In this document: positions 34,116-45,018 of the stretch, piece by piece | Layout of the letters: the number at the start of each line of letters is the position of its first letter | Position numbering within the stretch: position 1 is the stretch's first letter | DNA from: Symsagittifera roscoffensis | Taxonomy: Eukaryota > Xenacoelomorpha > Acoela > Convolutidae | DNA: 64,000 nt | Direction: 5' to 3' | Assembly (NCBI RefSeq): GCF_963678635.1 | Contig: NC_087063.1 | Location: 35,810,540 to 35,874,539 of the forward strand | Notes under the pieces: model-generated | The model's input: only the letters and a program-made list of their open reading frames with translations | Told to the model about the DNA's origin: nothing | The model's database searches: none | Position numbers and translations under genes: made by a program

Positions 34116-35151
34116 GTGAGTTTTATTTGTTCAGATGGCGTTCAGGTGTGACATGAAGCTTCTCTGGTACGGGGTAAAAAAGTAATTTTGAATGCCATTT
34201 GTTTGTCGATGCGCTTGAGCTGCATGTGTAATAGTTTGTAATGAGGATAAGAGGGGTTTTGAAAAAATTGTTGCCTTTTTTTCCTTGATTTGACGAGTTA
34301 CGCCAAATTTCCCAAAAGCTTGATTATTTCGAGAGATATTAGCAGAGGGACCCGCTCATAGGAAAAAATAAGGTTATGCACAGATAATTAAGGGGGGCTG
34401 CTTTCTTGCTAACCTTTCCCCTGATGCCGCCATATTGAACGCTTCATTCACCATAATTGCTAAAAGGTCACATATTTTGCAACTTAAGTTCAATATTCAA
34501 GTGAACCTTTTTTTCGTTTCAATGGTATATTTGCAATGTTGACTTGCGTTTTGAGAATGATGTTGGGCCAGGGGACGGGTGAATTAGCGTCTAGGGGGTG
34601 TGTAAGGGGCAGGGTTTTTAGAATTAGGATATACACAAGGTGTTCTTTTTCTTTGAGATTGATGAGGCGGTTATTCAAGCCATGATTGAAAAGGTGCACT
34701 AAAAATTCTGAACAGACTCGAGGCTGTTTATGGAGATGTCACTTGTATAATCATATTAGCAAAATAGCCTCGCTGTCGCAATAAGCAACAAGCAACTTTA
34801 GTTGCTACAAGATTGTTTGCAAGCATGTATTTCCAGAATGACTTAAAATGCAAGTTTTATATGACTAACAGACAGAGCTTTTGTCAAAAACACGTCAGTT
34901 TTTTCAAAAACGTTATACGAGAAAAGAAAAACAAAAGAATTTAAAACATGGATGAAAAAACATCAGCAAAAAGCTATGGTTTATGGTTGCTGTAAAAAGG
35001 GACAATCATGTGATTTTATTGAGCCTTAACATCTTCGATTAAAATGTCGAGTACGCCAGAACGAAGATCAGCTTCTAGGGTAGGTGCTGTAAAAATCAAT
35101 AGCTTGGATCATTGATTAGCGTCGTTTTTCAAACAAAAAGAGATGATATTC
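34032..35151 (+). repeat. 1.12-kb local tandem duplication, first copy
   Basis: The block from TCTCGACAACAAAAGAATG to CAAACAAAAAGAGATGAT is repeated directly at 35152-36272 with only a handful of base changes, so it is recent. It starts inside exon B and ends just beyond the second exon of the minus-strand gene. It is absent from the other units. Confidence 0.9.
35016..35086 (-). pseudogene. extra copy of the signal-peptide gene's second exon
   Basis: The local duplication created this second copy of the exon at 36137-36207, with its acceptor (GATTTTTACAG) and reading PTLEADLRSGVLDILIEDVK before a stop. The two differ only at a synonymous Lys codon. It has no adjacent first exon. Confidence 0.4.
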
Positions 35152-36272
35152 TCTCGACAACAAAAGAATGTCTGCTTCCCCAATTGGAGACTTATATTTT
35201 ATCCATCCCCTCCCTGTCAGCTAAATATAAACAAAGTGAGTTTTATTTGTTCAGATGGCGTTCAGGTGTGACATGAAGCTTCTCTGGTACGGGGTAAAAA
35301 AGTAATTTTGAATACCATTTGTTTGTCGATGCGCTTGAGCTGCATGTGTAATAGTTTGTAATGAGGATAAGAGAGGTTTTGAAAAAATTGTTGCCTTTTT
35401 TTTCCTTGATTTGACGAGTTACGCCAAATTTCCCAAAAGCTTGATTATTTCGAGAGATATTAGCAGAGGGACCCGCTCATAGGAAAAAATAAGGTTATGC
35501 ACAGATAATTAAGGGGGGCTGCTTTCTTGCTAACCTTTCCCCTGATGCCGCCACATTGAACGCTTCATTCACCATAATTGCTAAAAGGTCACATATTTTG
35601 CAACTTAAGTTCAATATTCAAGTGAACCTTTTTTTCGTTTCAATGGTATATTTGCAATGTTGACTTGCGTTTTGAGAATGATGTTGGGCCAGGGGACGGG
35701 TGAATTAGCGTCTAGGGGGTGTGTAAGGGGCAGGGTTTTTAGAATTAGGATATACACAAGGTGTTCTTTTTCTTTGAGATTGATGAGGCGGTTATTCAAG
35801 CCATGATTGAAAAGGTGCACTAAAAATTCTGAACAGACTCGAGGCTGTTTATGGAGATGTCACTTGTATAATCATATTAGCAAAATAGCCTCGCTGTCGC
35901 AATAAGCAACAAGCAACTTTAGTTGCTACAAGATTGTTTGCAAGCATGTATTTCCAGAATGACTTAAAATGCAAGTTTTATATGACTAACAGACAGAGCT
36001 TTTGTCAAAAACACGTCAGTTTTTTCAAAAACGTTATACGAGAAAAGAAAAACAAAAGAATTTAAAACATGGATGAAAAAACATCAGCAAAAAGCTATGG
36101 TTTATGGTTGCTGTAAAAAGGGACAATCATGTGATTTTATTGAGCTTTAACATCTTCGATTAAAATGTCGAGTACGCCAGAACGAAGATCAGCTTCTAGG
36201 GTAGGTGCTGTAAAAATCAATAGCTTGGATCATTGATTAGCGTCGTTTTTCAAACAAAAAGAGATGATGAAT
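35152..36272 (+). repeat. 1.12-kb local tandem duplication, second copy
   Basis: Partner of 34032-35151. It carries the 3' part of exon B again and the second exon of the minus-strand signal-peptide gene, here next to its first exon. Confidence 0.9.
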
Positions 36273-36452
36273 AAGGTGAATAATGAATAAAAAATATAGC
36301 AAAGATATTAATGAAATATGCTTACGTCACCTGAACAGCAACACCATTATCTTGAAATCAGTCAGTTGATTAGCTCTTGCTTCAGCCCAGGTGAAGTAAT
36401 TAACGATAATAAGCGCAACACCTAGTAGTCTAATCGAGTTATAGGCCAACAT
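36137..36452 (-). CDS. small secreted-protein gene, two exons, copy 1
   Basis: On the minus strand an ATG at 36452 in good context (CAACAATG) opens MLAYNSIRLLGVALIIVN followed by YFTWAEARANQLTDF. The short N-region, hydrophobic core and AEA-RA cleavage site make a textbook signal peptide. Read without splicing the frame is 41 codons (stop at 36329-36327). A donor CAG/GTGACG at 36330 and an acceptor TTTTTACAG at 36208 bound a ~120-base intron, and the downstream exon has an open frame PTLEADLRSGVLDILIEDVK ending at 36137. The phases of these two sites do not keep that frame (they give a short STYPRS end instead), so the exact splice or a middle exon is unresolved. Family unknown; it would enter the secretory path. 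Confidence 0.45.
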
Positions 36453-36540
36453 TGTTGAGGTGCGAAGTGACACATATGAACCCGTAGGTCAAATTGATCT
36501 ATTATAAACTTTCATTCAATTATCAGGTATCCAGATCAAA
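36453..36540 (-). promoter_or_regulatory. possible promoter of the signal-peptide gene
   Basis: About 50 bases upstream of the ATG, reading the minus strand, lies TTTATAATAGATC, a TATA-like word. The region is conserved in units 1, 2 and 5 and is bordered upstream by the dispersed repeat. The evidence is weak. Confidence 0.25.
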
Positions 36541-36544
36541 ATTA

Positions 36545-36770
36545 AACAAGGATCGCCAGTTACTGAGCAAGTAGCAAAGAATGCTCGAACAGCCTTGCAA
36601 AAATACAACAAAAAAGTTTTTTTTTTCCAAATTAGTATAGTTTTTTCTACGTGGTGTGATAAAAGCAGGTCTGATAAAAAAAAATGAAAAGTAGACATTC
36701 ATAGTAAAATAGACTAACTGAAAAAAAAACAATTTTTGTAGAAATGACTAGAACATCAAAAAAATTTTAA
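36545..36770 (+). repeat. dispersed ~150-bp repeat copy
   Basis: GGATCGCCAGTTACTGAGCA, AATGCTCGAACAGCC and TTTTTTCTACGTGGTGTGAT match the copies near 14165 and 24165. Here it lies directly upstream of the signal-peptide gene. Confidence 0.7.
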
Positions 36771-37205
36771 AAAAATTAGAAAATTTCAAAAATTGTTTCA
36801 AACTTTTTTGGTTCCCAAAATGGTGCTAAAAACTCCAAAAACTATTTTTAACTCGAGAAAAAATAAATTTTCTCGAGGTAAGGCTTAAGGTAAGCATAAA
36901 TAAACGAATGTCCGGACGCTCACCTTAATAGCTCGAAATTGAAACAAAAATCAAAAATATCAGAACGGGCTCTTTCCGGGCTCTTTCACAATTTCGAGCT
37001 AATGTATTTCGAGCTTTCACAATTTCGAGTTAATATCATTTTTGAAACAAAAATCAAAAATATCAGTCGTTTTTTTTAAACCGGCTACAAAGTTCCTCCC
37101 CATTTTTCAAATTGTCGCAACAATAATTTGGATCTTTTGGAGCATGTTTGTGACAATCTAAACAAATGAACAAAGGGAATTTACAAACAGCTTATGATTT
37201 ATTCA

Positions 37206-37442
37206 TCAGCCTGATATTTCTGAAAAAAGAGGGGAAAAAAGAAAGAAAAAACCTGACAGGGAAGTAAATCGACAAAAAGCATATTTCATGCCTTGTAAGA
37301 GTCTGTATTTTTGAAAGTTTTCTGTCATTTGAGTAGAGACGGAGGACTGAAATTTTTCTAAAAAAGTGTTAAGTGACCCAAAAAATGCAGTGCAAATAGC
37401 AGAAATGGTTTTGATCACACTTAATTTGTACAAATAAAACAT
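37206..37442 (-). other. minus-strand exon-like open frame, uncertain
   Basis: A frame with FQSSVSTQMTENFQKYRLLQ lies between TTTCAG and TCAG/GTTTTTTC splice-like words and persists in unit 2 (46091-46336) with several amino-acid changes. No start codon, family or phase-matched partner exon is found. It could be a chance frame. Confidence 0.2.
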
Positions 37443-38365
37443 TTTTTGGCGTTTTTTTAAAATAATTTTTGTTGTGTTTTTTCATCGCGCAGGAGATAGA
37501 CGCACAGGACAGTCAGACCAATGTGCTAGTCGCCTCATGAAAGTATAATAAACAACTATTAAATCGGTCATAGACGGTTCTCTTCCAGTTTCTCTGCCAT
37601 TCTTTTCCTTGCGAAAAGGGGGGCTTTTTTCACGCAGATGCAGTTCTACAACCAAACCAATTGTCGGTAACTCAAGTCAGACAGGATTCCTAAGAATAAA
37701 CAACCAATAACATTGATGTCCGAGAAAACAGTGCGAACAGGTGCAAATCTAGAATTTTCTACGGGCGGTGACAGAGTTTTAAAAAGATTTTTGACAATTT
37801 CTTTTAGGTCAACCAAATTTTGATTTCTCTTAGCGTTCCTAAATCACTGTCTAAACTTTGTGCACTGAAACCAGTGTTTCAGCTAAATTTTTGCAAACTG
37901 AAAGCAGACTTTTTAAAAAACAGGCTTAAATTACAATTTTTTTGGCACTTCATCGAAGGTTTTGATTTAAAAATGCGGGGTTTTTAGCTGGGTCTATTTG
38001 ACTGAAAACGGATGTTGTAAAATAGTTTCGAAGGGGAACGATTATCTGGTTAGAATTGAACACGTACCTGTTTAGTTAGTCATTAATTTATGACGCATTC
38101 ACTTTCAATTAAGGCCCCCTGTTATCAAATGGCTGTGAAGCTCTTTGAACCCCTGGAGTTGAGATAAATGTTGAGATAACTTCAAGATAGTAGCATTTTT
38201 CAAGATAGTAGACTTTTCATTATCTCACTTTAACTATGCTTGACTGCCATAATCAGTACCTGTGTTCTTCAGTTTTTGCCAAAAAACTGTTTTTCAAACT
38301 TTTGCTCTAGGCTCTTTTGTGCGGCTCTTTTGCCCGAGGCCATCTCCAACTATGTTGTAACTGTT

Positions 38366-38558
38366 GAAGAGTATGTTTTTGCTTTTTCTGAGGGAAAGAT
38401 GCCAGAAAATTTTTAAAGAGCCCGGAAAATTGTGAAAGAGCCCGGAAAAGTGCGCAAAACTATGCAAATGATTTCTGTTTTCATTCATGCTAATATTCAT
38501 TTTTCATTCATGTCTTGTCATGAAAGAACATGTGTGAAAGAACAAAAACATACTCTTC
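38366..38558. repeat. 193-bp foldback (inverted-repeat) element
   Basis: GAAGAGTATGTTTTTGCTTT at 38366 and its reverse complement GAAAGAACAAAAACATACTC at 38536-38558 match at 21 of 23 positions. The interior has a tandem AAAGAGCCCGGAAAA word whose inverse also occurs at 36969-36993. A MITE-like element is possible. A second copy lies at 56825-57021. Confidence 0.55.
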
Positions 38559-38959
38559 TTCTTTCCCACCCACTTCACATAAGCATCAACTTTATGGTAT
38601 AACGGGGGTTTTACAAAATTAAGTATGGAGACCAAATATATGGTTAATTGTCCAATTAATTAGCTTGGAAAAATTCGCAGATACTAAGGGGAAGGAAAAG
38701 AGTCGAAGAATAACTTGATTAATTTGATCTACGAGATTAGGTACTGGGCCACCGATGACACGAAAACTCAAGAAAATGGATTTTCTGTCAAGCAACGAAA
38801 ACCGCCAGTGTTTTCCAACGACAAAAAAGACACGTGACATCTTGCTAAAATGCAGTTCCGTCATCGAATCATAATTTCTTTATAGAGACAAATAAGATAA
38901 ATAAGACTTCCCGCTCTGAAGCATAAGGATCAATTTTAGTATGAAAAAAGTACGAAGAT

Positions 38960-39840
38960 TAAATAAAAAAGATGAAGATTGACTTGAGTCGAATTGAAAC
39001 TGATTTAAATTGATCTTAAATTCTAGCTAAAAGAATTGATCTAAATCAATTTTAAATCGATTTAAATACATTTTTTTCCAGTTTCAATTTTTTAAAAGTT
39101 TTAAGTCATTAAAACGGATTTAAATCGATTGAAATCAATTTTTTTCGAGATTTAGCAGTTTCAAATTTTTATTGCCTTTAATCTTTGCCTATCATTTTTC
39201 ATTTCACATCTATAGCGTAATGTAGCATGAAAAACAAATAATAAGACCAAAATATCGATAAATTCTATGATTTTCCTCCATATTTTGAGTTCAAAAACTG
39301 ATATATTTTGACTCTTTTCTTGATTCGTTTTATAAATTTTGCCCAAAATCTGATTTATCTTGATACTTATATTTCTATTTTAATGGCATATTGATGAGAT
39401 CAAACTTCATTTTATTGTGACTTTTTTCTCGTTTGTTACATAGGATTTTGCATAATCTGATTTACACTAATTTTCTATGATTTCATTGCCTATTTTCGAG
39501 CTTAAGATCTGTTGAATTCTGTAACATCTGGCACGAGTGTTTATATTTAAAAAATCGAGAAAAAAAATTTCCAACTATTTCTTTTAAAGAGTATGTTTTT
39601 TTTCGCCGTGTTAGCAAAAAATTGATTTTAATGAGTCTGAATATCCATCCAAGTCAATTTAAATTGATTTTTCAGAAACTTAAATGGATCCAAAATTTTC
39701 AAATAAGATTGCTTGTTGTGATTGATCTTATTTAATTAGTTTTTGTTTAATTAACTAGTCCATATGACCTTGATTTACCGCAAGTGAACTCCTTCGAAAT
39801 GAGCGAGCGTCAGTGTTATGGTGTCGTAATTAGAAATAAC
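38960..39840 (+). repeat. TTGATTTAAAT-rich leader or LTR-like block, G1
   Basis: The block before gag of G1 is packed with overlapping imperfect palindromes such as AAATCGATTTAAAT and GATTTAAATCGATTGAAATC, at 38995-39140 and 39630-39700. Similar sequence with the shared phrase GATCCAAAATTTTCAAA flanks the 3' end of retroelement copy G5 at 60120-60370. Same family on both sides of an element is what LTRs would give, but exact ends are not visible. Confidence 0.4.
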
Positions 39841-39881
39841 ACACTTTTTAATTGAACTCTAATTCCGTATAGGAATCGGGC

Positions 39882-40343
39882 TTGAGGGGAGTACCCCCAT
39901 TCTGGCAATTGCATACTATCGACCCCCCAACACCGTGGGAAGATTGGAGGGAAATGTTCCCATTGGCGTCAATAGCCAGAGAGAACATCGATATCGACAC
40001 CCTATTGAACCCACTAGAATTCCTAAACCCAGAGATCCTACAACTAGAGGAAGAGCTACAAAACGAGTCGACGACAGCAAAAACGGAACGCTTTGCAAGA
40101 AACGCTGAAGAGAGAAATAGATTCAGGGATTCCGAGAATGTCCGAATCAAGTTGGAAACAAAGACATTTAATGGAAAGCGAATGGAAGATGCAGACAAGA
40201 AGATTGGCTCGATGTTGTATTTGGCACTGGGCGGTGAGGATAAGAGATTTTTTTCACAGAAGTTTTCTAAAGTTAAAATCCCACGAATAACTTTTACCGA
40301 GTCTTGGGATTTCCTAACCCAAGCTTTTATTAGAAAAACCTAA
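39882..40343 (+). pseudogene. gag remnant, G1
   Basis: The frame begins MRGVPPFWQLHTIDPPTPW and continues with IARENIDIDTLLNPLEF and a Glu/Arg-rich helical part. It is the same Gag N-terminal module as in E1/E2 (RGVPAFWPNHTVEPPTQW). The true start is probably slightly upstream. It is a fossil. Confidence 0.8.
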
Positions 40344-40870
40344 TGTAACATTCGAACGCCATAAGCTACTCAATAGACGTCAAAAAGGGAGAGAAAGCTT
40401 GGAACAGTTCTGGGGCGCTCTAGCTGAAATGGCGAAGAAATGCGACATATTCAGTGGAGAGGAAAACTGGAATCGCGTCATTTTTCTTAACAACATGAAG
40501 ACTACATAATTGAGAGGAAACTTTTGACTGAAACTCTTTCTCCCAAGAAGCCTTAAATGTCTCCTTAGTTGACGAGAAAGTAATTTTAAATCGTCCTACC
40601 CTATAAATAATAATGCTGTAAAAAATCATCGAACTTTTAATAAACTAGAAGCAACCCTGGCAGTCGATAGAGGAAACTCTTGTATGAAAAGCGGAGGAAA
40701 ATTCACAAAAAGACAATTTGCTATATGCCCAGTGAAGGAGGCAATCCGTACAACTTGTAATTTTATAGGACATTTCACAAAAAATTGTAAATTTAGAAGA
40801 AGAAACATGAACATTGTAAATAGTTACGAAAGTGTAGATACCAAAATGTAAATCCGTTCGTTAATCCGCT

Positions 40871-41000
40871 TGTAAATAACTATGTACATAGAGAGTGTTG
40901 CGAAGTAAAAAAGCAAGGACAAAGCGATGACTTTTTGTAAATAACCATGTACATAGAGAGTGTTGCGGATTAATAGGGCGAGGACAAAGCGATGACGACG
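40871..41000 (+). repeat. 65-bp tandem repeat inside G1
   Basis: TGTAAATAACTATGTACATA through AAAGCGATGACTTTT is repeated with a 65-base period between the zinc-knuckle and protease parts. It is also present in G2 at 48723-48852, so it predates the unit duplication. Confidence 0.85.
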
Positions 41001-41050
41001 GTTATTCGTTATTAAACGTGACTACAATATTTGACAACGACTGAAAAGAA

Positions 41051-41515
41051 TTGAAGAAACTACTTAAAATTGGAATGGGAAAGGAAAACTTTGTAGAGCT
41101 AAATATACAGGTGGACTCAGCAAGCCCAGTAAGCTTTTTGAAATGCGAACTCAAATTACGAGATTCACTTTTGAAAATTAACACAGTCGATCAAGCTACG
41201 AAAGATCTACAACGGGGCTTCACGTGCGATCCAATAAAGATTGTGGAACAAGTCATCGTACCAATTAGATCCATCGGAAGGACGTATGAAACCACGATTT
41301 TCTTTATAACCGAGGCTCACGAACGAAACATCCTAGGAAACAACAACCTACCAAATGTAGGGATAGAAGTGGCACAAAAACGCTTTCCTCAGTACAAGAA
41401 CAACATTGGCGGTAACTCTTTTATTAATTCCGTCGGACTATATAAAAGTGAAACAGAAACCATTTTCAAGAAATTCAACAAACTATTTGACAGAATCGGT
41501 AATATGAGGAATTAA
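41051..41515 (+). pseudogene. protease region remnant, G1
   Basis: The frame has IQVDSASPVSFLK at its start, the active-site neighbourhood of a retropepsin-like protease, and PIRSIGRTYETTIFFITEAH with ERNILGNNNLPNVGI farther on, which fits the flap and ILG part of the fold. It is followed at once by RT sequence. It is a fossil. Confidence 0.75.
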
Positions 41516-41530
41516 CTCAAGATCACTCTT

Positions 41531-42104
41531 TTGCACGACCCACTGAAACCAGTACAACTAAAAGGACGCGGGGTTCCACTACATTTACTTCCGGCAGTAA
41601 GTAAAAAGCTTGACAGACTAATCTCCGAAGGACACATTAAAAAGTTAGAATCACGCAAAGAAGTTAGGTTTAACAGCACAATAGTAATTACCTGCAAGAA
41701 AGAGAAATCAATTAAGCTCGCATTGGACTCAAAATTTTTAAAATACACAGCTATTCAAAAATAAATACCAGATGCCAAATAATTATGAACTGTTAAAAAA
41801 TATTGCATCTCAACTGTCAGAAAAAGCTGTCGGAGATGTCTGGTTCACAGTCTCAGACCTTGAAAACGCCTATAGCCAACTTATTTTGGACAACTTCACG
41901 AGCAAACAGTCTCATTTTGGCATCGTTGGAGGAAATATAACCGGTACATATCAGTTTTTAAGTGAATTTTACAGACTAGGCGATATGCCAAACGAACTTC
42001 AAATAGTAATGGACTCTACCATTGGACAACCTTTTACCAATGTCTACCTTGACGACATATTAATCTCTTCCAAAGGAAGTCTTGAAGAACATAAAGAGAG
42101 GTAA
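41531..42104 (+). pseudogene. reverse transcriptase remnant, G1
   Basis: HDPLKPVQLKGRGVPLHLLP is the N-terminal RT block, WFTVSDLENAYSQLIL motif A, QFLSEFYRLGDMPNELQIVM motif B, and NVYLDDILISSKGSLEEH motif C with YLDD. This is Gypsy-type order and spacing. It is a fossil. Confidence 0.85.
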
Positions 42105-42224
42105 AATGGCCGAAATCCGTATTTTTTTTTAAAAAACTGAAAATCTAGATTTTAAAATATCAAAGACTGGAGTAATCCCGAAGATTAAACCTTAGCAATA
42201 AAATCAATCTCAACCCTCCGAAAC

Positions 42225-42600
42225 TTGAAAGAATTGCATTCAATTTTCGCCTCAACCAATCAATTTATGAAATTTAATCCTAAGCTTGCATCAATAGGAA
42301 GCCCTTTGAGACCACTCTTAAACAAGAATTCGACATTTGATTGGTCAGATGAACACACCATAGCGTCTGAGATAATTAAATCGAAAATTCTGAACTTAAC
42401 CGAAAATACGCAATTGGACGTGAAACTGAAAACTTGCATAAAATCAGACGCATCACACAACGGTCTAGACGCAACGCTCGGAAAACTACGGGAAAAAGAT
42501 TGGAGATCGATTTCCTTCACTAGCCGATCCTAAAACTCTCATGAGGCGAAATATTCAAGAATTGAACTCGAACTTCGTGGCGTGGTATGGTCTGTATAGC
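42225..42600 (+). pseudogene. RT connection and RNase H remnant, G1
   Basis: KELHSIFASTNQFMKFNPKL and SPLRPLLNKNSTFDWSDEH are the connection block; KSDASHNGLDATLGK is the start of RNase H (DAS region). Sequence to about 42600 resembles the TRxEL part of the domain (ARIELELRGVVW). It is a fossil. Confidence 0.75.
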
Positions 42601-42946
42601 ACTAAAAAAAATTAATTTTATGTTCGGAATTTGAAGTCCTAACCAACCACAATTTGAAATCCTAACCAACCCCTTTTATCTGCCTTATTTTGTAATCACG
42701 GAAAAAGACTTGTCATAGTCGTCTAAAGAGATGAGTAGACAGGCTTTTAGCGGTTAATTTTACGATAAAAATTTGAGTGGGTATAGATATGGGCGTCACA
42801 GATTTGCCTTCTAAAACTCCAATTGGAAAACCTACTGCTTCCTCAAATTATGATGAGGAATTCGTCGTAGCAACAATTATTAAAATCAATTCAATCATAA
42901 ATCGACGGATATTCAGTTATTAGATAAATCAAAACCTCACTCGAAT

Positions 42947-43541
42947 TTGATTGGGCAGATTTCAAAAACTTCCACTGACGTAAAACTACGCAATAAGATT
43001 ATCGCATCAATTCTGAAATTAATTAGTTCCAGACTGAAAGTTTGCGATTTTGATCACTTCCGTTCCAAATTTGGTAACTTTAAATGTTTTTATCAGGGTT
43101 ATTCTAAAACTAGTTGTTCTAAAATTGAAATCTCAAACATTTTTTTTAATTTTTCATCTTTTTATTCGAATTTTCTTAAATCTCCCATAGAATCTAATAT
43201 TGTAAATAAGGTAAATCGAAATAGTGGAATTGTAATTTTTCCCTCATATTCCGGTATTGTTGTAAATTCTACTAAAGTTAATATGTCGACAGACCAGACA
43301 TTACTATTAAAAAATACCGACACTCCTGAAAATTGCCAGAAAAACCATTAGAACTAAATAGCATCTTCAATAATTAAATGATTTCTTGGCTTACCGAAGA
43401 AGACAGTATCTTATACCCCATGGTCAGAGCTTTCGAGGAGAATCGGGATATTAAAATCACTAAATCGGGCAGCTACTTCAACCATTTTTGCAAAGATTTA
43501 CACACTGAGAATGGATTATTTTATTTAGACAACAAATGGTG
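42947..43541 (+). pseudogene. RNase H-integrase linker and start of integrase finger, G1
   Basis: The frame 42947-43351 (KIIASILKLISSRLKVCDF, SGIVIFPSYSGIVVNSTKVN) corresponds by position to the linker of E1/E2. The next frame (EEDSILYPMVRAFEENRDI, HTENGLFYLDNKW) matches the stretch before the integrase finger. The unit border falls here and sequence continues as host-like block. Confidence 0.65.
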
Positions 43542-43684
43542 TTTCAATAAAAACACAGTTTCAACGAGTTAGGATTGACTAGCCAAAAAACACCGCCAAA
43601 ACAATTTTTCAACCTTCATTCAGTCAGGTCGATTAATCGGGCATGTGTGAAACTCTTAGCCCTGTATCTTGAGTATAGTTTCAG

Positions 43685-44124
43685 GTCATCGCCACCATCA
43701 AAACTGAAATCGTTGTTGAAAAAGTGGGCGTGTACACTCGATTGAATGACGACACTTTATTTTTGGATATTGCAAAAGCTAAACTGCGAACGATTGATAT
43801 GGACGGTAAGTGTCATTTGTTTTTTTTATAATAGAAATATTAATAAATTGCGGAATGAACTCGCTTGTCATTTCCACATCGCACCTCCACTAAGAAAACT
43901 TGCTTTGTTTCCTCTTTCAAGGCAATTTCATCCAACTCGAAAAGGGAGGTGCAAAGATCTCCCTATAGAAATCCGTAGCTTTGAATAAGCAGTGCGTTTT
44001 CCGAATAATGAAGGAAAAGCCGATGCAGAAACACTATCGATCTCGACAACAAAAGAATGTCTGCTTCCCCAATTGGAGACTTATATTTTATCCATCCCCT
44101 CCCTGTCAGCTGAATATAAACAAA
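43685..44124 (+). pseudogene. host exons A and B, copy 2
   Basis: Exon A is 43685-43805 and, alone among the five copies, ends at a standard GTAAGT donor (the others have GCAAGT). Exon B (43945-44124) has a TAA in the frame that is open in copy 1 (TTTGAATAAGCAG against TTTGAATCAGCAG). The copy is therefore unlikely to code for the full protein. Confidence 0.5.
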
Positions 44125-45018
44125 GTGAGTTTTATTTGTTCAGATGGCGTTCAGGTGTGACATGAAGCTTCTCTGGTACGGGGTAAAAAGGTAATTTTGA
44201 ATACCATTTGTTTGTCGATGCGCTTGAGCTGCATGTGTAATAGTTTGTAATGAGGATAAGAAGGGTTTTGAAAAAATTGTTGACTTTTTTCCTTGATTTG
44301 ACGAGTTACGCCAAATTTCCCAAAAGCTTGATTATTTCGAGAGATATTAGCAGAGGGACCCGCTCATAGGAAAAAATAAGGTTATGCACAGATAATTACG
44401 GGGGGCTGCTTTCTTGCTAACCTTTCCCCTTATGCCGCCACATTGAACGCTTCATTCACCATAACTGCTAAAAGGTCACATATTTTGCAACTTAAGTTCA
44501 ATATTCAAGTCCTTTTTTTCATTTCAATGGTATATTTGCAATGTTGACTTGCGTTTTGAGAATGATGTTGGGCCAGGGGACGGGTGAATTAGCGTCTAGG
44601 GGGTGTGTAAGGGGCAGGGTTTTTAGAATTAGGATATACACAAGGTGTTCTCTTTCTTTGAGATTGATGAGGCGGTTATTCAAGCCATGATTGAAAAGGT
44701 GCACTTAAAATTCTGAACAGACTTGAGGCTGTTTATGGAGATGTCACTTGTATAATCATATTAGCAAAATAGCCTCGCTGTCGCAATAAGCAACAAGCAA
44801 CTTTAGTTGCTACAAGATTGTTTGCAAGCATGTATTTCCAGAATGACTTAAAATGCAAGTTTTATATGAATAACAGACAGAGCTTTTGTCAAAAACACGT
44901 CAGTTTTTTCAAAAACGTTATACGAGAAAAAAAACAAAAGAATTTAAAACATGGATGAAAAAACATCAGCAAAAAGCTATGGTTTATGGTTGCTGTAAAA
45001 AGGGAAAATCATGTGATT

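Larger units (their letters stand above)
33533..43541 (+). repeat. array unit U1 (10,009 bp): host-like block plus retroelement
   Basis: The unit starts at TTTCAATAAAAACACAG. The same start recurs at 43542, 51400, 52508 and 53615, each time preceded by the same retroelement integrase sequence. U1 holds the plus-strand host exons, a local 1.12-kb tandem duplication, the minus-strand signal-peptide gene, a dispersed repeat, a foldback element and most of retroelement copy G1. It is the only unit whose left flank is not retroelement sequence, so it marks the original left border. Confidence 0.85.
39841..43541 (+). mobile_element. Ty3/Gypsy-type retroelement fossil, copy G1
   Basis: This plus-strand family is distinct from E1/E2 but related in gag and pol. 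Parts in order are gag (39882-40343), a zinc-knuckle region (about 40680-40810), a 65-base tandem repeat (40871-41000), protease (41051-41515), RT (41531-42104), RNase H (42225-42533), a linker (42947-43351) and the start of the integrase finger region (43378-43541), where the array unit ends. It is broken, with roughly eight or more breaks. Copies G1, G2 and G5 are nearly identical, so the amplification is younger than the element. Confidence 0.85.

Noticed and set aside
34490-34699. A 69-codon minus-strand frame repeated at 35611, 44519 and 54578
   Set aside because: It persists only because the units are nearly identical; changes between copies alter residues freely, and there is no start context, domain or splice support.
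36545-36715. Dispersed repeat tested as a tRNA-derived SINE
   Set aside because: GTTCGAGCA on the minus strand recalls a B box, but no A box lies at the right distance and no tRNA fold is seen.
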